DNA from: Epithemia pelagica
Taxonomy: Eukaryota > Bacillariophyta > Bacillariophyceae > Surirellales > Surirellaceae
Length of the DNA stretch: 64,000 nt
Assembly (NCBI GenBank): GCA_946965045.2
Contig: OX337236.1
Location: 62,001 to 126,000, forward strand
Reading direction: 5' to 3'
The position numbers and the translations under genes were made by a program. Shown here one piece after another: positions 33,371 through 43,892 of the stretch (within the stretch, counting starts at the first letter, position 1; every line of letters begins with the position of its first letter). The notes beneath the pieces were generated by a model. That model had not been told where the DNA came from. It did no database searches and worked only from the letters and a program-made list of their open reading frames with translations.

Positions 33371-35826
33371 TCACACAGTAGCCGACATGGTTGCTGCGAC
33401 AACCTCCTCGGCAGCAGCGGTTTGCTCTTCTGTTGGAGGTACAACCGCGTCGACGGTCGTGGATGATCCAACAGGAGATGCTGCAATCGCTGGGGTAGAT
33501 TCCTCTTCTGGACCATGGCCGAGTTTCTCTTTGCCCACGAGAACAACAGATGCTGCGCTATTTGTGTCAGTACTAGTTGGCATCTTTGCTTTACGCTCTT
33601 CGTCCGTTGGTTCTAGAAAGATTTCGGGGTGCTGCAATGATAAGAAGATCCATGTGAGCCCTGTTGTTCCTAGAAGGAATCCTTTTCTAATGCGTTCTAC
33701 TCACATCTTTGATTTTCCAATCTCCGTACTTTACCCAGTCAAAACCGCGTGCTGTATAGAAAAGAAAGAGTATGGCGATGTGAGACAAGCAATGAGATTC
33801 AATGAATTGACAGACTTGGGATCGTAGGTGTGACGTACCTTCTGCTCGAGCGTGCTACTCAAACCAAATCGATGCGTTTCATATGAGACATGATTGAACA
33901 CAAATGACGAACAGCACCGACACACAAACTCACCATGCGGCTATACTTTTCCCGCACTTTCACATGAATCCCAAGTTCGTTCGAGACTGTGATCCAATTC
34001 ACTTTTTGGTTATGTTCGCGCGCAATCTGCAATACACGATGATAAGATGAGTGCACTATCCTCGGCCCGATATCAAAGATAGATGGATATGCTTACCGCA
34101 TTGTACTTAGCCCAGAGATTCTTCGCATGAGTGCATATCTGGAACAGAAAAGACCGATACTCAAAACCGTGAGTTGACGTAATCAACGACAATGTCTAAA
34201 TCTATCATTCCTCGTACCGTGTGTAGATCAGACGCGGTCGAGACGACAATGGCGGATCTCGCTTTCTTTTTCGAGTCGTCTGGATTGCACAGAAAAAGAA
34301 ACCACGCGGTATGTAAGAGAAAACCACAACTCGAACCGAACTGGGCCATACAAAGTATGCAAACACGAGTGTCCCTCTGATACGTACGTTGTTGTGGTTG
34401 TTCATCTTCCTGTTTGATTTGGATTCCTTGTCCAGCCGACGGCGATGTCATGGTCGAGGCCGCAACTACCTTGGCCGCCGCCGCGGCTCCACGGGTAATC
34501 TCGATTGGCACGCGATTGGATGCGACCAGGTCCGCCGCACGCCGCAAGGCTGCTTCTTTTTGTTCCTTGACTTGGATCTCACGTTCTCGCCGCAATTCCT
34601 CTCGTTTGCGTTTGCGTTCTTGGCGTGTCGCTTCCCGCGCGGTGCGTTCTTGGGCTTTTCGTACGGCATGGGCTTCCCGTTCTCGAGCCTTTTGCTCTTT
34701 CCGTTCCTGCACCGCACGACGTTGCTCTCGTTTCATACTAGATCTCCGTTCCATCTCCATGGCCTTTTCCGTCTCCTTGGCTATTCGCTGAGCTTTCCCG
34801 CCGTCTCCTCCCGAAGTCTTTTTCGACGAGCCAAGTCTGGCTAGCTCTGGCAGAGCGGTAGCATCGGACGCGGTAGGATGGTCCAGGTACGGTGAAGGAT
34901 CTCCCAAGGGACCAGGATCTGTTCCTGCATACTCACCGCCAAACAAGGGATCTTCGTCCAGAACAAAGTTTCGTATGTTGTAGAGGGAGCAAAATCGCTC
35001 AATTTGAGCAATAATATAGGCCTTGTCAAATTCGTCTTCTACACCCAGTATCCTCCAAAAGTCCAATTGTGTGGAACAGGTTGTATCCCCAAGACCCATC
35101 TCTTTCATGGCAGAGGGTAAGGACAAGGAAGGAATGGATAGACGGCAGAGCAACTGGGACGAGAGCATTCCGTTGAGATAGGGCTTGTAATCCATGAATT
35201 TGGTATCGGTCGAATCCACCAAGTCTTCGTTCTTGTCGGCCCATTTCTTGCACAAGAGCCGTAACCATTCGGATGGCAGCTTGCAGGCTTTCCGCATCTA
35301 TTGTAGTCAAGTAATAGGTGGATACAAGGAATAGACGAGAGAGGACATGATCAGAACGAGTTTCCTTTGAGACTAGGAGCAACAACATAAACTCGGAGGG
35401 AATAGGTAGGAGAGCGGGAACACATAGCACGACACAAACTCCGTAACCCGGATTTTCAATGATTCTTCCATGACATGGAATCACCCACCGCCAACGAGCA
35501 TGTGGTGGCGAATGTCGTAGAAAATGAACGTAGAATAAGTACTGGAGCCAAGGAATCTCCCCCGACCATCCAGCAGCAACCGAACACGAAGAGAGACAAT
35601 GAAAAGTTCCCTTTGGGCAAGGTTCCAATGGAAAACTTACCTCGACTCGTTCCGCCTTGGATGGATCATGATCCAAAAATTCGAGGACCACCATACTACT
35701 GTGATCCTCCACTTCTTCCTCTTCTTCTTCGACATCTTCATCCTCCTCATCCTCGTAGCAATGGTGAACGTCGTGCTCTTCCGCCATGGCGCTGCTTTTG
35801 ATCTCGTTCACAAATGAGGACGCCAT
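33371..35826 (-). CDS. Eight-exon gene with a Myb-like C-terminal segment, function unknown
   Basis: Exons (minus): 35826-35641, 35297-34388, 34279-34218, 34138-34097, 34026-33934, 33854-33839 (16 nt), 33751-33705 and 33631-33371; all junctions keep frame and give 538 aa. The N-terminus is acidic (EEEEEEVE). Residues 63-180 form an unrecognised globular segment (KLPSEWLRLLCKKWADKN). A long charged coiled coil (about 220-310) follows. Exons 4-7 together encode a compact Trp-rich domain (NLWAKYNAIAREHNQKVNW, LGIHVKVREKYSRMHARAE, FDWVKYGDWKIKD) that looks like a Myb/SANT-type helix bundle; this is inference. It has far more introns (70-343 nt) than its neighbours. It is convergent with XPG, with 145 bp between the stop codons. 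Confidence 0.7.
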
Positions 35827-36042
35827 TTTAGACTAACCCCAACCCTATCGGTCTTGGTGGGGTAAGCATTCAAAATTTAGGAGTAGATACATAGCTTGCA
35901 GGATACTCCTAGTTTCGAATCTCCATCGACGTTCCTACCTAGTAGATACACTTTGCGATTCTGTCTATTGAATTCCTTTGTAAACGAAACGAACGAATGA
36001 TAGACTAGACCTCTAGAATAGGTGGTGCCTTCAACACATACA

Positions 36043-37686
36043 TTACCATGGGCACTGGTACGACGACGAGGCGATTGATTTCGTGGTAGTCGATTGTTCT
36101 TGTACCGCGTCATTTGAGTCGGTGTGTTCGGACGAGTCATTGTCATTTGCATTCAAAGAAGAAGATTCATCCTCACTGTCGTCGTTCAATGATGATGGTT
36201 CCTTCGGACTCTTCTTTTTTGGTTCCTTATTGGTGATTGTCCATGACGACGATGGCGTGTCGGGTTCACCCGTCAACAAGTGCTGCCAGGCAGGCACAGC
36301 AAACGACATGGGTAACTGTTCTTCGGGTGGAATGTACCGATACGTGACTTCTTCTTCGTCGTCGTCGTCGTTGTCATTGTCATTTTCATTATCGGACGAT
36401 GCTGCGGCAAAGACCATGGTACAGAGTTGGGTCCGTTTCCAAACGGTCAAACTGTCGCGGACATGAATCCACGACTCCCCTAGAGGTACTTTGAGAATAC
36501 AATGAAAGTGAGCCGCCAATTCTTGTTGAAAGGCGGGACTGCTGGATCGTCCCCACGGAGCTTGGGGTAACGACAAGGAATCGCCATAGACTTCTCCCAC
36601 GTGAATGACAAAATCGCCGGAATAGGCCTGTAAACAAGCCAAACCCAAGGGAAGAGGATCCGGTTCATGGTTGTCCATATTGTCCGTGCTGTCGTCATCA
36701 TTATCATCATTTTCATCGGGATAACACAACAAGAGTGTCCGATCCGAATGGTGCGCCAAGACGTCCGGTCCACCGCGTCGAACAACAAGATCATTGTCGT
36801 TGCTGTGTTGCTTGCTGTCTTTTTGACGATTCTTCCTTGTTGTAGTTGTAGTAGTAGAAGAAGAAAAAGTCTGTCCTGCTGCTATTCCCAAGTGTCCTCC
36901 CGTTTGCGGAGACTTGTCATAACAGACAATATCAATCCCTTGTTGCCACAGGAGTTGTCCCCAATAGGCATTGGCGCCACATCCCAGTTCGACCAAGGGG
37001 GCAAACTGTCCTAGAATGCGGAGACTGATGGGACTGGGCACCGCCCAACTGTAGGCATTGACCAGGGCTTCTCCCAGGTCGGCTTGCTGTTCCCACAGCT
37101 GGGCCCGTCGTTCCGGCGAAACATGAGCATTGGAAAAAAAGTGCTGTCGTTCGTCCGATGAAAAATGGGTCGACAAAAAGGCTTGGAGCTTGTCGCGAAA
37201 GGGATTCTTGGCAAGAGGCCTGGACGTTGGTCGGGGTGGCCGAGGCATGCTGTCATTGTCGTCTTGGTCGTCTTTGGAAAGGGAGTGCCTGCCTTTTGTC
37301 TCACGTTCCGTAGTGGTGGCAAGAGATGCGTTCGGGTTTGTCTTGTGTTTTTTATTCTTGCTTGTTCCAGAGGAAGAATTAGAAGTAGTGGTGTCATTAT
37401 CATCATTGGTTCGTTTGTTTCGTCGTTGTTTTTTTCGTGGTCGTTCTGTCGTGCTTCCGAATGTCACGGAGGCCTTTGTGTGGTGGTGGTCGTCGTCGTT
37501 GCTTTGGATCTTGGACGTTGGTGCATCCTCATGGTCGAAAGTCTTGTTCGATTTGCCGCGGCCAATTTCTTGTTGTTGTTGGCTTTGTTTGTTCTTGAAC
37601 TTGTTTTTCTTTTTCTTGTTCTTGTTCTTCTTGTTTTTCGGACTGGCTTTGGTATTCGACGACGACGATGTGGTGCCACCTCCCAT
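36043..37686 (-). CDS. Class I SAM-dependent methyltransferase-like protein
   Basis: Intronless, 547 aa. The N-terminal about 170 residues are very basic Lys/Asn-rich sequence (KNKKNKNKKKKNKFKNK), suggesting nuclear or nucleolar location. The domain then reads AYSWAVPSPISLRILGQF, followed by motif I LVELGCGANAYWGQLL and an acidic strand-2 end (IVCYDKSP). Later segments are DRTLLLCYPDEN and YSGDFVIHVGE. This order resembles a eukaryotic family of uncharacterised Rossmann-fold proteins with a degenerate methyltransferase core. The C-terminus is acidic and Ser-rich. The substrate is unknown and catalytic activity is not certain. Confidence 0.65.
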   Translation of the reverse strand: MGGGTTSSSSNTKASPKNKKNKNKKKKNKFKNKQSQQQQEIGRGKSNKTFDHEDAPTSKIQSNDDDHHHTKASVTFGSTTERPRKKQRRNKRTNDDNDTTTSNSSSGTSKNKKHKTNPNASLATTTERETKGRHSLSKDDQDDNDSMPRPPRPTSRPLAKNPFRDKLQAFLSTHFSSDERQHFFSNAHVSPERRAQLWEQQADLGEALVNAYSWAVPSPISLRILGQFAPLVELGCGANAYWGQLLWQQGIDIVCYDKSPQTGGHLGIAAGQTFSSSTTTTTTRKNRQKDSKQHSNDNDLVVRRGGPDVLAHHSDRTLLLCYPDENDDNDDDSTDNMDNHEPDPLPLGLACLQAYSGDFVIHVGEVYGDSLSLPQAPWGRSSSPAFQQELAAHFHCILKVPLGESWIHVRDSLTVWKRTQLCTMVFAAASSDNENDNDNDDDDEEEVTYRYIPPEEQLPMSFAVPAWQHLLTGEPDTPSSSWTITNKEPKKKSPKEPSSLNDDSEDESSSLNANDNDSSEHTDSNDAVQEQSTTTKSIASSSYQCPW

Positions 37687-38419
37687 GTTGAATGTGCCTC
37701 AAAGATTTTTTGGGACGCGCGAGAAAACAAAAATGAGGGTCTCGTGTCTCGTGATTCGTGATGGCTCGATGTGTGTGCGTGTGATGTGTGGTTGACGTAG
37801 CTCTCGTCTCTCGTCTGAGATAACATCCCGAGCGACTAAATTAGTTGCTTCATAAGTACAGCTTCTCTCCGAATTGCGGACAGCGCCGTCTGCCACCAGC
37901 AACCGTCTGTGGGCGCGGCAGGCGTGGTCGCGGTTGTACTCTTTACCTCCCACTACCGACATCTGGACATGTCGTTCTGCACCCCCAAGTTCAAAAAATC
38001 ACCCGTCTGTCACGTGCCGCCGGCGCACGCCGCACGGCACTGCCATTCCAAACGTAAAGTGAGAGTCCATCTACATCTACTGCAGAGTTTTGTTTGGTGT
38101 TTGGTTTGCGCTGTCCATCGAGCGACAAAAAAAAAGACCAAGCGACCAGAGAGAGACGACGGTCGAGATACACACTAGAACGACTCAAAACAAAAAAGAG
38201 GAGGCAAGAAACAACAGTAGAAGAAGGCTGGCGTTGCAGCAACATCGTTCCGATTGAATTGTTGAGTTTCATTCGTAAAACCATCAAGCCTTTTGCATCC
38301 GCATTGTTGGACTCTTTCTCTCTGTCTCTGAACAAAAGCACCTCTCAAGACACACACCTACACACATCTCTTCCTTTCTATACAGTACACACACATACAT
38401 ACACAACGGTTTGGCCATC

Positions 38420-39733
38420 ATGTCCATGGCGGTGGGTTCCAAGTTGCATTTCCAACCGGGTTCGTGGTTGGAAGCGGGATACGAAGTCTTTATTGGTGCC
38501 GTCACTGGTGGCTTTCATTCCGTTTATTTGGTCAGTCGATGGTGGTATGCCAACCTCGTGCGACCCGTCTTGTCCGCGTGTGGTCTACGATTGTCCAAGG
38601 ACAAGGTCGTTCAATCCAAGGATGGACAAAAAACACTCAAGGTTGTGGCCGCCGGCTTTGGGAGAACTGGAACGGTACGTTCGACAAAAAGAGAAGAAGA
38701 GAATGACGACGACAGGACCGGCAGCATTGCCCTGTCGTATCGAGTGCGAGACGACGAATGGGTGTCTTGTGGATTCTCACATTGCATTTGTGTTTGGCTG
38801 ATGTACGTTTCTTTCTTCTGTCTTGTATACGATCAATAACTGAATGAATGAATGCCATTGTCTCTCTTCCTTGGATCGACGACGACACAGTATTCCCTCA
38901 CGTTAGCCTTGGAGGAATTGGGCCTTCCGACGTTGCATACGCAACACATGTACGAGCACGAAGCCATTTTGGGCATGTGGGTCGATACCATTTTCAAGCC
39001 GTCCATTGAGGCCAAGAAACGGAGCATGGGCAAGCCCGATTTGCAACTCATTACCTCCTTCGGCTATCAAGCCACGGCCGATTTGCCCATGGCCCTGTAC
39101 GTCGAACAAGTCATGGAAGAATTTCCCGATTGCAAATTCATTTTAACCACCCGCGAAAACTCGGAAGTCTGGTTCAAATCCTGGGATACTCTCACCAAGA
39201 CCATTACGCAACCGACGCATGTGGGAGGCTTTGCCTTTGACAGTGTCCGACAATTGTCCTTGTATTTGCGATGGTTGTATTCCGTCGTGAACAAGGATGA
39301 TACCTACTTGACGCATCCCTTTCCCTTGCCCGATCAAAATAAGGAGGCGGCCATTCAAAGTTATGAAGAACACAATCGACAAGTTCGGGCCATGGTACCT
39401 CCGGAGAAATTGTTGGAATACAATGTCAAGGAAGGCTGGGAACCCTTGTGTAGATTTTTGGAATTGGACGAATGTCCCACGACGCCCTTTCCCAAAACCA
39501 ATTCGGCGCGATCCGTTCAAGTCCAAGTCATTTCCGGTCAGGTCGTTCCCATTACCGTCGTTTTGATTCTCCTCTGCGTCGTCTTTGCCAAGGCCTTTAA
39601 ACACATGACGGGCATGTCAGTGGCCGAATGGAGCAATTGGAAAAGTAAGGAACTAATGATTTACCTCCGACGAGTCATTTTGGGTATGGAAGCCAGTCAA
39701 CATTGCGCACACCAAGTGCGCAAAAAGACGTGA
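38420..39733 (+). CDS. P-loop sulfotransferase-family protein with C-terminal membrane segment
   Basis: Two exons, 38420-38674 and 38891-39733, joined in phase 0; 365 aa. The PAPS-binding loop AGFGRTGTYSLTLALEELGL is created across the splice junction, which supports the intron (donor GTACGT, acceptor GACACAG). Downstream, KFILTTRENSEVWFKSWD matches the 3'-phosphate-binding strand of the Sulfotransferase_4-type family, and VKEGWEPLCRFLELDECP is the family C-terminal signature. A hydrophobic helix (VVPITVVLILLCVVFAKAF) near residues 295-315 suggests membrane anchoring. The substrate is unknown. The in-frame ATG at 38426 is an alternative start. The gene is convergent with GrpE. Confidence 0.85.
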
Positions 39734-40389
39734 ACCATGACGACGACGACGACAGGTTGATGAAGACGAAGAAGAAAGAACGACGTACAATGGAACTGTG
39801 TTTTGAGGGGTGGCACTGTTGGCTATACTGGTGGTGTGTATGTTATTTATCGTGGAGGCAGGACTGTTTTATTAGAATTACTGATTTTTATGCAACAACA
39901 ACAACAACGAGTGAAAGCGAAAACGAAGGAGCCGTCGTTTCATTCCTCCATGGCACCAAACGAAAGGCAATGATGACGACGGCACAAGACGAAAGTTCGA
40001 CAACAACACCAACTACTACTACTACTACTAAACGTGATGATTCTGTTACTTTCCGCTCTAACTATGTTGATGTCCTTGTAGGTAGGAATTGGTCCCATTG
40101 GGTGGAGGTGGAGTCCTTTGGTGGAACGGCACTACGTGGAGTTTGAAGCACACACGAGAACGCGCAAGGTGAATACACATCCTTGTTGGACATGCACAAG
40201 GACGACACTGCATCAGCTCGCGACTGGAATTCTATTGTCCAAAGAAGAAGGCGCAAGGGCTTTTGTGTGTGCCTGTACTATTCACATTCTAGTAGTTTCA
40301 ACTACCGCTACTTCCAAAAGAAGGCTACAGGTTCGTCATTGTAGCAAGGACATTGTTCTCTCCTATGTTCCAATCGGCTCCTTCCCAAT
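39734..40389. other. Gene-free interval between convergent genes
   Basis: It lies between the 3' ends of the sulfotransferase gene and GrpE. It contains short (CAA)n and (ACT)n runs at about 39895-39910 and 40012-40030. No gene is supported. Confidence 0.4.
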
Positions 40390-41226
40390 CTACGCTTCCT
40401 TGACGACTCCCACTTCGGCCGGTCGCAAGACGCGCTTGTGTAATACAAAGCCTGGTTTCATGAGTTGTCCAATCGTTCCGGCTGTTTTTTCCGGATCCGG
40501 ATATTCAAAGAGAGCATCGTGTTTGTTGGGATCAAAGGTTTCTCCCACTTCTCCATATCGTTCCAATCCATTCATGGAAAAGGCCTTGATGAGTCCCTTG
40601 TCGGTCATTTCAATGCCTTCGTACAAGGTGGACAAGACGGCCTGGGGACTGTCCGGTGCCACGGTTTCCGATGGTTTGGTCCGGTACTCGGCCGGGACCG
40701 ATTCCAAGGCCCGCGACAAATTGTCCGACACATCGAGCAAGGATTTGGCAAAGGATTTAATGGCAAATTGACGAGCCGATTCGACATCGCGGGAGGCAAT
40801 CTTTCGCGTATTTTCTTGTTCGGCATAGGACCGTAACAATTGATTCTTTAGTTCCTTGACTTCCAATTCCAACAATTCTTCCTTGCTTTTCGGAGCTTCT
40901 TCTTCTTCTTCTTCTTCTTTAGCAGCAGATTCCTCTGCGGCGGTATCCTCTTCCGGCGACGGCTCGGCAGCAGGTTCGGCTTCTGCTTCTTTCTTGGGTT
41001 CTCCTCCTTCGGATTTGGAGGATTCCGAACTCAACCACCGCAAAGCCTCGAACGAACGGTGTGTTGCAGATGTTGTGGTTGGATTCCATGCAGACGAGGA
41101 CGACGAGGAAAGAATCCGTGGTATCACCGAAAGCGATCGAACCGTGGCGACTCGACTGGATTGGATCGCCAGGCCACCATTTCCATGGACCAAAAGTTTC
41201 TTCCAAAGTATTCTACTGCTCGACAT
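40390..41226 (-). CDS. GRPE: GrpE nucleotide-exchange factor, mitochondrial
   Basis: Intronless, 278 aa. It is a co-chaperone that releases ADP from matrix Hsp70. The N-terminal about 65 residues are rich in Arg, Ser and hydrophobic residues, fitting mitochondrial import. An acidic linker and a long coiled coil (ELEVKELKNQLLRSYAEQEN, then TRKIASRDVE) follow. The GrpE head reads FAKSLLDVSDNLSRALE ... FDPNKHDALFEYPDPEKTAG and ends with GFVLHKRVLRPAEVGVVK, the family signature. The plastid form would need a signal peptide, which is absent. Confidence 0.95.
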   Translation of the reverse strand: MSSSRILWKKLLVHGNGGLAIQSSRVATVRSLSVIPRILSSSSSSAWNPTTTSATHRSFEALRWLSSESSKSEGGEPKKEAEAEPAAEPSPEEDTAAEESAAKEEEEEEEAPKSKEELLELEVKELKNQLLRSYAEQENTRKIASRDVESARQFAIKSFAKSLLDVSDNLSRALESVPAEYRTKPSETVAPDSPQAVLSTLYEGIEMTDKGLIKAFSMNGLERYGEVGETFDPNKHDALFEYPDPEKTAGTIGQLMKPGFVLHKRVLRPAEVGVVKEA

Positions 41227-41896
41227 GATAATGATGGTGATGGGATGGATGAGGATTCCTTGTTTCTCAATGACAAGTCACACACTGTGGTTGCTTTGGA
41301 GAGAGAGTACACGTCGTTTGGCTCGTTTCTCGGCTTGGTCTTGGCAGATCTTCTGTTTTCTTCGTTGTCGTTTGTGGTTGGCAGCGGGTTTGGGGTTTGG
41401 GGAGAAAAGGAGAAGAGAAGATGAGTCGCTCCTCCATCTGTCAGTCACCCGCGATGACGTCATGGAAGGACGTCATCCGCGTGTCTGGAACGGGACGAAA
41501 AGAGCCGGGCGATGCAGTGTTCAACCCGTGTCAAACAGAATTTGGCTGTCTTGTATCCACCCGACTGGACAAGTCCCATCCATCTCAACCATCTCCAACA
41601 GATCTCTTGGATTGGTTCGTGCATTCGACAATGCAGGAATCAAGAATATTACGATATAAGAAACGACAATGGAAGGAACGGTAGCCATGGAGCAAAATGA
41701 ATCCATGGGAGCCGTACATTGGAAAAGTAGTATTGGATAAGATACACATCAATCACAATGGCTAGCGGTAGAATTAACACGTTGTACTGGAGCAAACATT
41801 CATCACACATAGGTCTCCTTCGTTCGTATCGAGGTACACTGCGTCTCCCAAAATTTGGGAATCGGCACATTCGGACAGAGGGGGTAGGACGGTCCT
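41227..41896. promoter_or_regulatory. Upstream region of GrpE with palindromic CRE element
   Basis: The 670-bp region upstream of GrpE contains TGACGTCA at 41455-41462 and a second GACGTCAT at 41469-41476, about 230-250 bp before the start codon. This is the bZIP/CRE core. In Phaeodactylum, TGACGT/ACGTCA elements are known CO2/cAMP-responsive sites; regulation here is inference. Confidence 0.5.
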
Positions 41897-42853
41897 CTAC
41901 AACACTTGCGCATGGAGTTGGGCCACATGGCGCGCAAACAAGATGGACGCTTGACTGAGAAATTCGGACGAATGGCGAATTTCTTCCGTCACATTGACCA
42001 ATTCATCCTGCCAACAGGATGGAACAGCCTCGCCCCGTTGCATCTCTTGAACAGCCGCGACCAATTCCTTGCGTCGTTCCAAGACATCCTTGCCAATGGA
42101 TCGCACCATGATTTTTTCCAGACCCATCAAAGAAGCTCCACCGGTAGTTTGATACAAGTTGACCAAGGTGGCTTGGTCGTCGGGCGTCAAAATTTCCACC
42201 GACGATTCGTCCTCCGAGTCCATCAAGGAGGCACAACACGTGGCATAACTCTGGGTCAGCAATTGAATCAGAGTTCGAGCCCGATTGAGTTCCGTACTCG
42301 TCGCGGTCCGGGTCACGGTATTGGCCAGTTGAGAAGAAAAGAGACGAAATCGAAGATATTCTTCTCGACTGTACCAAAAGTCTCGTGCATGACGTACTTC
42401 GGAATCGTCGGGATGCGCGTACCATTGATTCATACCTTCGTCAAAGGTCACGGTACGTCGTGGTGGTCTCGTAGGAGGAGTCGTCAAAGGAGTTTCCTCT
42501 TGTTCCAGCGTTGTTTCGTTGTTGCTCCGTACTAAAGTGGATACATAGACATCAAACGGCGTATTGGAATCCGACGACAACAAGATTGGATCTTCCGAAC
42601 CACAGTCGACTTCGCTCTCCGTCACATCTGGATCGTACTTCGAGCATTCTTCGTGGTCACGAAAGGACTCTTGACTGACAATCGACGACAGGGAGCTGGT
42701 CGTGGTGTCATCGTCGGCTGTGGTGAGCGAACAGTGTTCGGCTCGCTGCTTGGGATCTGGGGCGTTGTCCTCCATGCTTTGGTCGTTCCTTCGTCGTCGT
42801 TGCGACAACGTCGTCCGCCGCTTGTGAATGGATTGCATCAGTCTCGTTCTCAT
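41897..42853 (-). CDS. Diatom-type conserved hypothetical protein
   Basis: Intronless, 318 aa. The N-terminus is basic and disordered (RRTTLSQRRRRNDQS). The recognisable core is RTVTFDEGMNQWYAHPDD followed by RDFWYSREEYLRFR, and later GLEKIMVRSIGKDVLERRKE. This pairing (a V-x-F-D strand, a FWYSREEY helix start, a GLE..I..... helix) is common in large diatom-specific protein families with no assigned function; that statement is from memory. No signal peptide or membrane segment. Confidence 0.7.
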   Translation of the reverse strand: MRTRLMQSIHKRRTTLSQRRRRNDQSMEDNAPDPKQRAEHCSLTTADDDTTTSSLSSIVSQESFRDHEECSKYDPDVTESEVDCGSEDPILLSSDSNTPFDVYVSTLVRSNNETTLEQEETPLTTPPTRPPRRTVTFDEGMNQWYAHPDDSEVRHARDFWYSREEYLRFRLFSSQLANTVTRTATSTELNRARTLIQLLTQSYATCCASLMDSEDESSVEILTPDDQATLVNLYQTTGGASLMGLEKIMVRSIGKDVLERRKELVAAVQEMQRGEAVPSCWQDELVNVTEEIRHSSEFLSQASILFARHVAQLHAQVL

Positions 42854-43337
42854 GCTGTTTTGTGTGTGTGGAATGTTGACTTGAAGAATTTGTGCGGAAT
42901 AATGACTTGAATAAACTAGACAAGCAGGAATCGTTCCACTGGTGAATCAAGGAAGTCGTCGTCTTGTCCGGACACACAACAACTGTGCGATGGATTCAAT
43001 CACACACACGCTGCAAACCAACGAGAGAGGAGACCCAAAAAAAGTGTGTTCCTATTAATAACACACACTTGAATAATAATCGCTTGGCGAAAATGTGTGA
43101 ACGACACGTGACTATCGAACGAGGAGAGAACGGTTTTTTGCCCCCGTCGCTTCCCAAGACTTGCTCGTTCCACACGCGAGTCTTGGGAAGGAGGCACAAA
43201 CCGTTTGTCTGTCCGGTATTCCACCACAGAATTGCCCCCAACGGTCCCCAAACTCTTGTTTGGTCTTGTAAGATTGCGTGGGCTTCATTAACGATCTGGC
43301 GGCACGCTTGTCCGAAGCGATCTGGTGAAGCGCTATA
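42854..43337. other. Intergenic region with a small inverted repeat
   Basis: It contains an inverted repeat at 43150-43190 (CTTCCCAAGACT arm) and the presumed promoter of the minus-strand hypothetical gene. The minus-strand frame across 42996-43376 has no recognisable domain. Confidence 0.45.
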
Positions 43338-43757
43338 ATGCGGATTCATGTCTTTGAGACATGGATGAGACAGCATGAATTAAGTTTTGCGACGTTCAGT
43401 GATACGAATGATCCATGTGACGAGGATTACATACAAACGTTGGTACTCTACGCCCGCCAGATTTTTACACTATTGCCTTCCGTGGCGCGCCGACCGTCCC
43501 AGATTCTTGTCGAGGTTGTCCACACGACAGACACACATCCATCCCAGTTCACAGAACAAAGATGGCGAAATGCGAAATGGACCATGACCGGATGCCTCCT
43601 CCAAGAGTACAGCAGGATTCAGGATTCTCGACAACCACATACCCCAGACCCCTTGCTTGTTCTTGCCCTCCTCCTGAAAGTGGTCGAAAAGAGGATGGGT
43701 TTGTTCGTTCGCGTCAAGAGTGGTCCACAGGACGTTCTGTTCAAGTATATACCATGA
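43338..43757 (+). CDS. Small hypothetical open frame, 139 aa
   Basis: It begins at a true ATG with an upstream in-frame TGA at 43326-43328 and ends at 43757. The sequence (MRIHVFETWMRQHELSFATF ... VLYARQIFTLLPSVARRPS) has a mixed, protein-like composition, but I recognise no family. No membrane segment or signal peptide. It could be a chance frame or a fragment of a decayed gene; it ends 135 bp from the convergent zinc-finger gene. Confidence 0.3.
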   Translation: MRIHVFETWMRQHELSFATFSDTNDPCDEDYIQTLVLYARQIFTLLPSVARRPSQILVEVVHTTDTHPSQFTEQRWRNAKWTMTGCLLQEYSRIQDSRQPHTPDPLLVLALLLKVVEKRMGLFVRVKSGPQDVLFKYIP

Positions 43758-43892
43758 CAACACATACAAGAAATGCGATCAACCCACAATGGGATCAGTA
43801 GTTGTTTATGCCTAGAGTCGGTAGAGATAGATATGCTACCAAAAGTCATTCGACAAGAGTCTACTCTATACTATACTGCTCCGACTCTCTCA

